Shown here: positions 6,549-14,005 of the stretch, piece by piece | Position numbering within the stretch: the stretch's first letter is position 1 | How the letters are laid out: each line of letters starts with the position of its first letter | Notes under the pieces: model-generated | What the model was told of the DNA's origin: nothing | Database searches by the model: none | Seen by the model: the letters and a program-made list of their open reading frames with translations, nothing else | Made by a program: the position numbers and the translations under genes | From: Faecimorpha stercoravium | GTDB lineage: Bacteria > Bacillota > Clostridia > Lachnospirales > Bianqueaceae | NCBI GenBank assembly: GCA_018712555.1 | Contig: DVGT01000070.1 | Coordinates: forward strand, 1-26,235 | DNA length: 26,235 nt | Reading direction: 5' to 3'

Positions 6549-6593
6549 AAAGGAGCTCTCACGCGGAATGTTTCACGCGCGAGTTCCTTTTTG
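6549..6593 (+). terminator. Strong intrinsic terminator after the hairpin array
   Basis: A stem of about 16 bp (AAGGAGCTC-TCACGCG against CGCGCGA-GTTCCTT, with one G-U and one mismatch) closes a 10-base loop and is followed by TTTTTG. It lies 15 bases after the last repeat unit. No intact plus-strand gene lies just upstream, so it probably once served the decayed VOC gene and now insulates the two-component system. Confidence 0.85.
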
Positions 6594-6614
6594 TTAAGGA
6601 TTCTATATGGAAGC

Positions 6615-6643
6615 TTGCAGTTTGAGTAAAAATCCGGTATAAT
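6615..6643 (+). promoter_or_regulatory. Promoter of the two-component system
   Basis: TTGCAG (6615-6620) and a perfect TATAAT (6638-6643) are 17 bases apart. The predicted transcript starts near 6650, about 33 bases before the response regulator ATG. Confidence 0.8.
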
Positions 6644-6682
6644 AGGAACATGTAAAATTTGCAGCAAGAAGGGAGCAATAGA

Positions 6683-7339
6683 ATGGTTAAGATTCTGGTC
6701 GTAGAAGATGATGGGAACATCAGATCCACTTTAAGTGAATATCTGCGTTTAGCGGGGTATGAGATCACAGAATGTGAAGATGGACAGGAAGCGGTGTCTT
6801 TATACGACCAGACGACTCCGGATTTGGTAGTGTTAGATATTATGCTCCCGAGCTTGTCCGGCTTAGAAGTATTGAAGGAACTGCGCAAAAGGGATTCTAC
6901 ATTGCCTGTCATCATGTTGACGGCATTAGGGGATGAGGAGACGCAGATGAACGCCTATGAGGAAAAGGCGGATGATTATGTGGTGAAACCATTCTCGATT
7001 CCGATCTTTCTGAAGAAGGTCGAGTCATTGCTGCGCCGTTGCGGCAAGCTGCAGGGAGAGGAATTGATTTACGGACATCTGCGGATTGATGTCAACGGAT
7101 ACGCAGTGTTCTGGGACTTGGCGCCGGTGGAACTGACCTTGACGGAATTTGAGCTTCTGAAGACGCTGGTACAGCATCATGGACAGATTCTGACGCGCAG
7201 TCAATTACTGGATCAGGTTTGGGGATTTGATTATATTGGGGAAGAGCGTATCGTGGACGCGCATATCAAGAACCTGCGCAGAAAGCTTCCGGAAAACATC
7301 ATCAATACCGTGAAAGGCATTGGATACTATATCTCGTAA
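6683..7339 (+). CDS. OmpR/PhoB-type response regulator
   Basis: This 218-residue protein has a receiver domain (about 1-118) and a winged-helix DNA-binding domain (about 125-218). In the receiver I see the acidic pair Asp9/Asp10, phospho-acceptor Asp52 in VVLDIMLP, Thr80 in MLTA and Lys102 in VVKPF. The C-terminal domain has LTLTEFELLKTL, LTRSQLLDQVWG and DAHIKNLRRKL, the recognition helix region. The start at 6683 is preferred over an in-frame ATG at 6659 because AAGAAGGGAG lies at the right distance. The kinase gene starts 6 bases after its stop, so they form a pair. Target genes are unknown; the downstream pectinesterase is one candidate. Confidence 0.95.
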   Translation: MVKILVVEDDGNIRSTLSEYLRLAGYEITECEDGQEAVSLYDQTTPDLVVLDIMLPSLSGLEVLKELRKRDSTLPVIMLTALGDEETQMNAYEEKADDYVVKPFSIPIFLKKVESLLRRCGKLQGEELIYGHLRIDVNGYAVFWDLAPVELTLTEFELLKTLVQHHGQILTRSQLLDQVWGFDYIGEERIVDAHIKNLRRKLPENIINTVKGIGYYIS

Positions 7340-7345
7340 GATATC

Positions 7346-8824
7346 ATGACAAAATGGTTTAATCTTCTATGGAAAACAGTGTTTCGAATCTGTGGTCTGA
7401 TTCTGGTGTTACTGTTGCTGTTGTATGTGTTTTTATATATCGTGGTTCCCCACTATTACTACGCTACAGCACAGTCGGACGTGAACCATAAATTCGAGCA
7501 GCTTTATATGCAAATCGAGGGAGGAACTCTGGAATCTGCGAAGGAACAGATCGATCTCTTTGAATCAGATGGAAATCTGGATGTGGGGCTTGTAGATCAG
7601 GAGGGGTATGTAGTCTACGCGGTAACAAATTTCTCCGAGAAGGATCGGCTCGAGGAGAATTCCCATTGGAAGCTGATCAAAGGAGAGACGCTGCGAGAAG
7701 AGGAACTGCAGGATACACAGTACGAGGGCGTGCGTGATCTGCCCAAGGTGGTACGGCGCATTCAGACGGTGGAGCTGGATGGTACGCAGTATCGGATGGT
7801 TTTTTCCTGGTACACCAAGAGCATCCGCAGAGTAGAACGCATGATGTCCGAGATTTTCCCGATCACCTGTGTGATTATGATTTTGGGTGCATTGATCGGG
7901 GGGCTCTTTTATGCGAAATGGTCCACGGCACCGCTCATTGCAGTGGCGGAAAAAGCAGAACGGTTTTCAGGAAAGCCGGATCGGCGAAAACGCAAGAAAT
8001 ACGCATCCGATGAAATAGGGACGCTGCAGTATGGTTTGGATATGCTGCATGAGCAGCTTCAGGAGAAAGTGCAGGAATTAGAACAGAAGAATCAAAACCT
8101 GGAGGAAAGTATGCAGCGTATTTTGGAATTGGAAAAGGTGCAGAGTGATTTCTTTGCGGCAGCTTCTCATGAACTGAAAACGCCGATTGCGGCTTCGCAG
8201 GTGATGCTGGAGGGAATGATTCAGCAGGTGGGCGTGTATCAGGATCGGGAGAAGTATCTGCGGGAATGCCGCAGACAGATGGGAAAGCTGAGCCATCTGG
8301 TAGAGGAGCTATTGGAGCTCTCCAGGCTTCGGGAGGAGAAGCCGCAGGAGGCAGAAGAAGTGGATATACGCTGTTTCCTGGAACGTCTGAAGCAGGATTA
8401 TGCCTATCTGGCTGAGAAGTTTGCCGTATCCATACAAATGTCGATTCAGAATGAGCTCGTTGTATATCTGTCGGCGTCTCTTTTATATAAAGCACTGTCG
8501 AATGGCTTGTCGAACGCCATACGCCATGGAGAACCCGGCGGAGATATTATCATCCGATTGGAAGATACGATCCTGGACATCTCGAATGAAGGCGATATTG
8601 ATGAGAGTATGGTAGCCGAGGGAGCAGAGGTTTTTCAGAGACAGCAGGATGGTCGGGCAGGCTGCGGCTTCGGACTGTATTTCATCGAAACGATCATGAA
8701 TCTGTTGGAACTCCCGTATCGGATTTATAATGGCGAGGACGGGCGTGTCCATTTTCGCGTCGATTTTTCGGCGAAGACCTTGACGAAGACGCCGGGAAAG
8801 GCTACAATAAAAGAAAACATATAA
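7346..8824 (+). CDS. Sensor histidine kinase
   Basis: The 492-residue membrane kinase has one transmembrane helix at about 12-34, an extracytoplasmic sensor region of about 130 residues with no recognisable fold, a second helix at about 170-190, a HAMP-like linker (about 190-240), a short coiled coil, and a HisKA domain with phospho-acceptor His275 in ASHELKTPIAA. The ATPase domain shows the N box (Asn386/Asn390 in SNGLSNAIRHG), the G1 region DISNEGD (about 410-416) and G2 GCGFGL (about 438-443). There is no clear ribosome binding site of its own; with the regulator stop only 6 bases away, translation is probably coupled. The signal sensed cannot be read. Confidence 0.94.
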   Translation: MTKWFNLLWKTVFRICGLILVLLLLLYVFLYIVVPHYYYATAQSDVNHKFEQLYMQIEGGTLESAKEQIDLFESDGNLDVGLVDQEGYVVYAVTNFSEKDRLEENSHWKLIKGETLREEELQDTQYEGVRDLPKVVRRIQTVELDGTQYRMVFSWYTKSIRRVERMMSEIFPITCVIMILGALIGGLFYAKWSTAPLIAVAEKAERFSGKPDRRKRKKYASDEIGTLQYGLDMLHEQLQEKVQELEQKNQNLEESMQRILELEKVQSDFFAAASHELKTPIAASQVMLEGMIQQVGVYQDREKYLRECRRQMGKLSHLVEELLELSRLREEKPQEAEEVDIRCFLERLKQDYAYLAEKFAVSIQMSIQNELVVYLSASLLYKALSNGLSNAIRHGEPGGDIIIRLEDTILDISNEGDIDESMVAEGAEVFQRQQDGRAGCGFGLYFIETIMNLLELPYRIYNGEDGRVHFRVDFSAKTLTKTPGKATIKENI

Positions 8825-8839
8825 TATGAGGAGGATATC

Positions 8840-9808
8840 ATGGACAATCAGAATCGAGAACTTCCACAGAACGCCATCATCTATGTGGCCAAGCCGAGAA
8901 GCGGATATTCCGGAGATTATGCGACCGTACAGGAGGCCATTGACGCGATTCCAGAGGGCAATACGACGCCGGTCACGATTTATCTGCGGCCCGGAACCTA
9001 CCGGGAAGCGGTGCGGATCTCGGGAGACAAACCTTTCATTACATTGATTGGAGAAGGAGAGACGCCGGAAGACGTATGCATTGCCTACGATAACTATGCG
9101 GGGCGGAAACGGGAGAACGGAGATATGACAGGTACCTTCCGCAGTGCCACCGTCAGTGTATATGCGAATCATTTCACGGCGCAGAATCTGACCTTTGCTA
9201 ATACGTTTGACGGAGCCAGGGATGTGGGCGGACGCCAGGCGTTGGCTTTCTACGGCTCCGGCGAACACATGAAGCTCATCCACTGCCGTTTCTTGGGCAA
9301 GCAGGACACGTTGTATACGCGGGATGGCAGCCAGTATTACAAAGACTGCTATATCGAGGGCGATGTGGACTTCATCTTCGGCGCGGCTCGCGTCGTATTC
9401 GAACATTGTCATATCCATTCTCTGCAGCGTACCAATGCACAGCCGGGCGAGGTGCATGGCTATGTGGCGGCTCCCAGCACCTATACGAGTCAGCCTTATG
9501 GCTATGTATTCCGCCATTGCACACTCACGAGTGAGTGTCCGGAGCATTCCGTATATCTGGGCAGACCGTGGCACGCGGGATCGGATCCATTTGCCGTCGG
9601 ATACGCGGTATATATCCAGTGTGAACTGGGAGCGCACATTCATCCCGATGGCTGGACGGACATGGGGGGCTTCCTGGGGCGCAACGGCCGTTTCGGCGAG
9701 TTTGAGAATACAGGAGCCGGCGCGCGGGTGACAGCCAGTCGCCCGCAGCTCGCGGCGGAAGAAGCCGCGGCCTTGACCGATGAGAAGGTGCTGGGCTGGC
9801 AGCCCTGA
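8840..9808 (+). CDS. Pectinesterase (carbohydrate esterase family 8)
   Basis: The 322-residue protein is a right-handed beta-helix pectin methylesterase (EC 3.1.1.11), which removes methyl groups from polygalacturonate. Family signatures are GKQDTLYT (residues 153-160, with Gln155 and the general acid Asp156), YIEGDVDFIFG (171-181, with nucleophile Asp177) and YLGRPW (239-244, with Arg242). There is no signal peptide, so it should act in the cytoplasm on imported pectin oligomers, unlike the secreted plant and plant-pathogen enzymes. GAGGAGG lies 7 bases before the ATG. It starts 15 bases after the kinase stop and is probably co-transcribed, ending at the terminator at 9861. Confidence 0.93.
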   Translation: MDNQNRELPQNAIIYVAKPRSGYSGDYATVQEAIDAIPEGNTTPVTIYLRPGTYREAVRISGDKPFITLIGEGETPEDVCIAYDNYAGRKRENGDMTGTFRSATVSVYANHFTAQNLTFANTFDGARDVGGRQALAFYGSGEHMKLIHCRFLGKQDTLYTRDGSQYYKDCYIEGDVDFIFGAARVVFEHCHIHSLQRTNAQPGEVHGYVAAPSTYTSQPYGYVFRHCTLTSECPEHSVYLGRPWHAGSDPFAVGYAVYIQCELGAHIHPDGWTDMGGFLGRNGRFGEFENTGAGARVTASRPQLAAEEAAALTDEKVLGWQP

Positions 9809-9860
9809 GGAAAAAGAAGCTTTGAGAGATAACAATTCATTCCTGCGTTTGAATGACAGA

Positions 9861-9896
9861 AATTGAGCCTTATACCCATGGGGCTCAATTTTGTTA
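9861..9896 (+). terminator. Terminator after the pectinesterase
   Basis: AATTGAGCC (9861-9869) is a perfect complement of GGCTCAATT (9882-9890), followed by a T-rich tail. It closes the two-component/pectinesterase transcript. Confidence 0.85.
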
Positions 9897-9925
9897 TAAA
9901 AAAGCGAAAATAATAAAAAAAGGTG

Positions 9926-9954
9926 TTGACAAAGAAAAGTGTATGGTGTATCAT
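9926..9954 (+). promoter_or_regulatory. Strong promoter-like site ahead of the accessory island
   Basis: A perfect TTGACA (9926-9931) is followed after 17 bases by TATCAT (9949-9954); an overlapping TATAAT at 9954-9959 would give a 22-base spacer. It points into about 1.2 kb holding only decayed sequence before the next intact gene. Between 9960 and about 10210 I see no gene, only a short frame at 10010 that ends after 11 codons. Confidence 0.65.
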
Positions 9955-10314
9955 ATAATCAGAAGTTAGTCCTATAGGGGTTAGTTTAAGAAAGAGAGGT
10001 ATAGACCGATGGGGCTGTTGAGAAAGATGTACGTTTGTTTGTGATTTAGTGTAGGGTTCCGGTGGTAAGTTTTTCGTAGTACAAGTAGCTTAAACTCGTT
10101 ATGTCGGTGTTTGAAGTTCATAGGAGTTTTTTCGTATTAAATGCAGAGAAATGCCTACATCTTTGGTGCATTCATCTGAGATAGTAACTTTGAAAACCTT
10201 TATTTTAAAGGAGAAACAACTTGACGATTTAGGGAGTTATTAGGTTTTGCCAGGGTTATAGTCACGTTGTTGTGTGAAGTATCATTTGTAAATTTTAACA
10301 TCGTCAATGTTGCG

Positions 10315-10817
10315 TGGTTATGTTGTCCATTCAGAAAGGTCGCGGTTTCACCGTTATGTTGTTCTTTGTACTTGGCAGGGTACGTGAGTGTAATTTGATG
10401 CCCTGTTATTCGATCTTGTCATTCATGTGGAAGAGGATAGGAAACTATGATTCCAATATTTCCGACATGGAAGATATGATAGGGATAGAATTCTCACACA
10501 GATAAAATTTATCGTGTATATGAAATGCAAGTTCTTGATTCGGTGTTTGGTACGAAGAAGGAAAAGGATTGTAATGGTCCGAGTACGTATGGGGGCTCGC
10601 TTTCAGATTTCTTGGTGGAACGTGAACTGCTGATGGAAGTGAAACAATATTTCCATTCACAGATGTAGGAGGATTATGAGGTGTTAAGTGATTTACTGTT
10701 TTGCATCACGCCCTATCAGTATGTTCTATTCGTCACGGTTGCTCATCTCAGAAAAAATTGGGAAGTATATACGCGGATATGAAGGATGAGGCCGGTGATA
10801 TGCGGGCAAAAGAATAG
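10315..10817 (+). pseudogene. Decayed paralogue of the lipoprotein gene at 13139
   Basis: This stretch aligns with the intact gene at 13139-13783. Sixteen consecutive bases are identical (10447-10462 with 13401-13416). At protein level DSNISDMEDMIGIEFS matches DSNISAVEEKIGAELS, and LSDLLFCITPYQYVLFVT matches LGDLLFYITPDQYVLSVT. Both end with KE followed by TAG. Several stops (for example TAA at 10503-10505) and frame changes break the copy. Similarity may extend up to about 10210, but the signal peptide region is not recognisable. The two copies flank the C39-like and propeller genes, so the island probably arose by gene duplication followed by decay of one copy. Confidence 0.75.
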
Positions 10818-11166
10818 AGTTCTTCCATCCACATTGCGGGAGTAAGAACATATTCTTACAGATGAGGCGATAAAATCAATGGTTTTAAGAAATGTTATTG
10901 TATCTATGAAACAAGTCGTGAATCATGGAGAGGCTGGATCAGATTATGTAGTACCTTTGGGTGTAAAGGCCTAATGGCTGAGAGGACGGAGACTGCTCTT
11001 TTGAAACTCAATGAGTCGAGGGGCTATCTTTCGAATCACCTTACTGGTTCAGAAGTGTAAAAAATCAGAGACTCGACTGTGGAGGAATTACATCGTGTCT
11101 AGAATAAAGAGAAGTGCTAGTTATATATTTAAATACTAGCTTCTTTCAAGGAAAGGTGGATTAAAA
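10818..11166 (+). other. Gene-free, AT-rich stretch before the C39-like gene
   Basis: I find no intact gene here. A 31-codon frame beginning at an ATG at 10879 contains NHGEAGSDYVVPLGVKA and ends at a TAA; it looks like a relic and matches nothing I know. Near the end, GCTAGT (11116-11121) pairs with ACTAGC (11135-11140) and the flanking GAAG/CTTC extend the stem. That hairpin lies shortly before the AAGGAAAGGTGG ribosome binding site of the next gene and could affect its leader, but it lacks a clear T run. Confidence 0.4.
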
Positions 11167-11913
11167 ATGAAAAGAAAAAGTGCTTGCTTGATATTGATGG
11201 TTATGGTATATTGTATGTGTCAGCTTTCTGTTTTCGCTTCAGAAAACACAGGTGTGTTACTTTTAACTCCTGAAGAAGCACAGGCCAAATATGAGATGCT
11301 CCTTGAGCAAGGTGTGATTAAAGAATATACGCCGACAATTATGCCGGCATCGACAATTGTAGATCGAAATAGGTATTTGGTGTATTCAGTGGGAGTTAAA
11401 CAATCAAATGGATATTATTGTGGGCCGGCTGCTGTTTTACAAGCTTTGTATGCATCATCGGATGCTGGCAATGTTTCGGGTACAACGAATACCGCAAAAC
11501 AAAAAACACTGGCATCTTCCTCATATTTACGTACTGATATCGATCAGGCGACTTCGATTTATAATATGCCCGCGACTTTGAAAGCTTTTACAGGCAAAAC
11601 ATGGAGCATGATGCATGTAAATAACAGTAATCCGAGCTATAACATTTACAAGTCTCATGAAGCAGGGAATGCAGTTATTTATCTTATTGATACAATACAT
11701 TTGAGTTATTACGATTATAGTTGTATACATTATGTAACTGGTACAGGGATTTATTTTGACACATACACGTATGCAAATATAAATGAAATAGATGTACGGT
11801 TACAAGATCCACATTATGATAATTCTTATTATGGTGAGCACACGGTCTCAATGTCTGAACTCATTGATGCTTTATCGGAAATAAGCTACAGTAATGTCGT
11901 ATATTGCTATTAA
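11167..11913 (+). CDS. Secreted C39-like (papain-fold) cysteine peptidase
   Basis: The 248-residue protein starts with a signal peptide (basic MKRK, hydrophobic stretch, probable cut after SVFA near residue 24). The mature part has the peptidase C39-like pattern: VGVKQSNGYYCGPAAVLQAL puts a catalytic Cys at 85 after the expected Gln, CIHYVTGTGI gives a His at 188, and DPHYDN gives an Asp at 214. It lacks the ABC transporter domains of bacteriocin exporters, so it is likely a stand-alone secreted or cell-surface peptidase, or an inactive relative. Substrate unknown. The gene is clearly more AT-rich than the arginine genes, suggesting transfer. A GGAAAGGTGG site precedes the ATG. Confidence 0.75.
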   Translation: MKRKSACLILMVMVYCMCQLSVFASENTGVLLLTPEEAQAKYEMLLEQGVIKEYTPTIMPASTIVDRNRYLVYSVGVKQSNGYYCGPAAVLQALYASSDAGNVSGTTNTAKQKTLASSSYLRTDIDQATSIYNMPATLKAFTGKTWSMMHVNNSNPSYNIYKSHEAGNAVIYLIDTIHLSYYDYSCIHYVTGTGIYFDTYTYANINEIDVRLQDPHYDNSYYGEHTVSMSELIDALSEISYSNVVYCY

Positions 11914-11951
11914 AAGCATTTATTATTGCTTCAAAGAGAAAGAGCTTGATC

Positions 11952-13106
11952 ATGAAGAAAATTTGGATATGGGCTTGTGTTCTTCTGCTAGTCATGGCGG
12001 GATGCGGTACATCGGAAACGGAAGAAAGCCTCCTGAAACGCCGAGAAGGTGAGTTTGCCAGAGGATCCTATGAGATGGATACGGAGGCGAGAAATGAACA
12101 GGAATTCGAAGCCTCTACCTGGATGGCCGAGCAGGAAAAAGACCTGGATATCCAGGTTCTGGATGAAGAAACGTCGCTGGATCTGGAGATCACCCGGAGT
12201 GAGATCCCTTCTATACAAGCAGATCAGGCATTTTCCCGCGGTGATTGGCTAGTCGTCACGGGGGGAGAGCAGAATAATCGCATTCAGGTTCACAGGCGTG
12301 ACGGAGAAAATTGGGCATATGCGTTCGAACTGCGGACGCAGGGAGAGAACTGGATTCAGGACGTAGTGCTGACAGACTCCTATCTATATTGGAGCGAGCA
12401 TGCGCCGATGGGAGGAGGATGGAGTCTCTGGTACATCACTTGGGAAAATCCGGAGGAACCCCTTGAGATCCTGAGTGAGGCGCAGGATACGGCGATCGGG
12501 TCAGAACCTCGTCTGTTTGCTGCGGGAGACACACTGATTACCGAGCTGGACTATCGGACAGAAGATGCAGGGACGGTATGCCAGTATGATCCGGCGAGCG
12601 ATTCCTGGACTCCGCTCTTTTCCATGTACCAGATGGGCAGAAGACTGCGAGGGGATGAGCGACATGTATTCGCCGTGGACTATGATGGCGAGCAATGGTA
12701 CTTTGTACGCTATAACCTGGAAACGAAAGAGATTGACGAGATGCCCCTGCAGTTTCACTACAGCGAGGAGATCCCCGCTTTTGTCGATATGGTAGGAGAA
12801 TGGATCGTGTATAAATCTAATCTACAGGTCATGCACGCACAAAACTATATCACGGGAGAGTATCGGACGCTTCCCTCCACATTTTCCTTCGTAGGTGTGG
12901 GAGATCGCCATATGGTATACACAAAATCCAGGGACGTGTATATTTACGATTTCGAGCAGGACCAGCATTTTCGCATGGATCTTGGAAATCTGCAATGTAT
13001 CAATTCATTCTATAGCACAAAAGAGATGACCGTGTCCTTGTTGTGTGAAGAACGGGAGGGCATGCAGACGGTAGTTCAAATTCAGGAGAAATCAGAAACG
13101 GAATAG
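11952..13106 (+). CDS. Lipoprotein with beta-propeller-like repeats, function unknown
   Basis: From the ATG at 11952 the product is 384 residues with a clear lipoprotein signal: KKIW, a hydrophobic core, then VMAGC with the lipid-bearing Cys at 18. That start is preferred over an in-frame upstream codon at 11904, which would bury the signal and overlap the C39-like gene. An acidic, probably flexible linker (about 20-80) leads into repeated strand-turn blocks such as WSLWYITWENPEEPLEIL, YFVRYNLETKEIDEMPL and VYIYDFEQDQHFRMDL, typical of surface beta-propellers. No enzyme motif is visible. It lies 38 bases after the C39-like gene and 32 bases before the next lipoprotein gene, so the three may form one operon. 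Confidence 0.75.
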   Translation: MKKIWIWACVLLLVMAGCGTSETEESLLKRREGEFARGSYEMDTEARNEQEFEASTWMAEQEKDLDIQVLDEETSLDLEITRSEIPSIQADQAFSRGDWLVVTGGEQNNRIQVHRRDGENWAYAFELRTQGENWIQDVVLTDSYLYWSEHAPMGGGWSLWYITWENPEEPLEILSEAQDTAIGSEPRLFAAGDTLITELDYRTEDAGTVCQYDPASDSWTPLFSMYQMGRRLRGDERHVFAVDYDGEQWYFVRYNLETKEIDEMPLQFHYSEEIPAFVDMVGEWIVYKSNLQVMHAQNYITGEYRTLPSTFSFVGVGDRHMVYTKSRDVYIYDFEQDQHFRMDLGNLQCINSFYSTKEMTVSLLCEEREGMQTVVQIQEKSETE

Positions 13107-13138
13107 AGCAAGCATACATCATGAAAGGAGAGGCGCGT

Positions 13139-13783
13139 ATGAGGTATATGGGTCTTGGCTTAGCGGTGCTTCTCGGGGTATGCAGTATGGGCTGTTCGCA
13201 GGATGCTCGTCTATCGGACCAGGCAGTGGAGGAGCTAAGAAGCACATATCCGATGGAAGCACTATGTGGAAATCCACTCTATGATGTCAGGGCGTTACCG
13301 CTCGAGGAAGGCGTCGATATCACCGATGCGTGGGTACGGGTGCAATGCGACGCCCAGATGTCTGATATCGTCGTCAACGGAGAAACGGGGCAGGAGACCG
13401 ATGATTCCAATATTTCTGCCGTGGAAGAAAAGATAGGGGCAGAGCTGTCGATGCAGATGACCTACCACGTGTACGAGATGCGGGTCTTGGATTCTGTGTT
13501 GGGCACGATGGGAGAAGAGGACACGTTCTTGCTGGCGGTCAGCGACGCGTACTGGGACGTGCTTCCGGATTTCGCGGCGGGAGGCGAGTTCCTGATGGGA
13601 GTGAAACAGAGTTCGCAGCCGCAGCTAGAGGGGTATTACGAGACACTGGGCGACCTGCTGTTTTATATCACGCCCGATCAATATGTTCTATCTGTTACGG
13701 CTACACAGCCTCAAAACGAAATGTCGGGAAGCACCTATGCGGCTCTGAAAGATGAGATCGCTAGCATGAAAGCGAAAGAATAG
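13139..13783 (+). CDS. Small lipoprotein, function unknown (intact paralogue of 10315-10817)
   Basis: The 214-residue product has a lipoprotein signal ending LLGVCSMGC, with the lipidated Cys at 19, so it should sit on the outer face of the membrane. The ATG at 13139 is chosen over 13121 because AGGAG lies 8 bases ahead of it and the signal then has the right length. The body is acidic and mixed alpha/beta, with segments such as VDITDAWVRVQCDAQ and LLFYITPDQYVLSVTATQ; I recognise no family. It follows the propeller lipoprotein closely. A decayed second copy upstream of the C39-like gene shows that this gene has been duplicated locally. Confidence 0.7.
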   Translation: MRYMGLGLAVLLGVCSMGCSQDARLSDQAVEELRSTYPMEALCGNPLYDVRALPLEEGVDITDAWVRVQCDAQMSDIVVNGETGQETDDSNISAVEEKIGAELSMQMTYHVYEMRVLDSVLGTMGEEDTFLLAVSDAYWDVLPDFAAGGEFLMGVKQSSQPQLEGYYETLGDLLFYITPDQYVLSVTATQPQNEMSGSTYAALKDEIASMKAKE

Positions 13784-13848
13784 GGTCCATCTCATGTGCA
13801 CGGAGGATCCTGCGGCTGCTGAATACGGAGCGCCTCGCATGATAAAGA

Positions 13849-13888
13849 AAGTGGACACGCGTAAAAGTAGAGGTGTCCGCTTTTTTTA
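13849..13888 (+). terminator. Terminator after the lipoprotein genes
   Basis: AAGTGGACAC (13849-13858) pairs with GTGTCCGCTT (13873-13882) with one G-U pair, followed by TTTTTTATT. It ends the plus-strand island transcript and faces argG. Confidence 0.88.
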
Positions 13889-13934
13889 TTATGATAAAAA
13901 AATTTTACATAGCATTTTCTTGCCGGAGAAGATA

Positions 13935-13980
13935 AGAAGAGGCGGCGCCGCAAAATCGTCATCCTGCGACACCGCCCTCG
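13935..13980 (-). terminator. Terminator-like hairpin downstream of argG
   Basis: On the minus strand a GC-rich stem (GAGGGCGGTGTCGCA against TGCGGCGCCGCCTC, with wobble pairs and one bulge) is followed by TTCTTATCTT. It lies about 26 bases after the argG stop and is convergent with the terminator at 13849. Confidence 0.65.
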
Positions 13981-14005
13981 CTGTCTTATAGGCTATCTAT
14001 TAAGA

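Noticed and set aside
8483..9835. 450-codon minus-strand open frame opposite the kinase end and the pectinesterase
   Set aside because: The plus strand carries full pectinesterase motifs and a good ribosome binding site; the minus frame shows no known domain.
13794..13991. 65-codon plus-strand frame between the lipoprotein gene and argG
   Set aside because: It runs through one terminator hairpin and into the argG terminator, has no clear ribosome binding site and no recognisable sequence.
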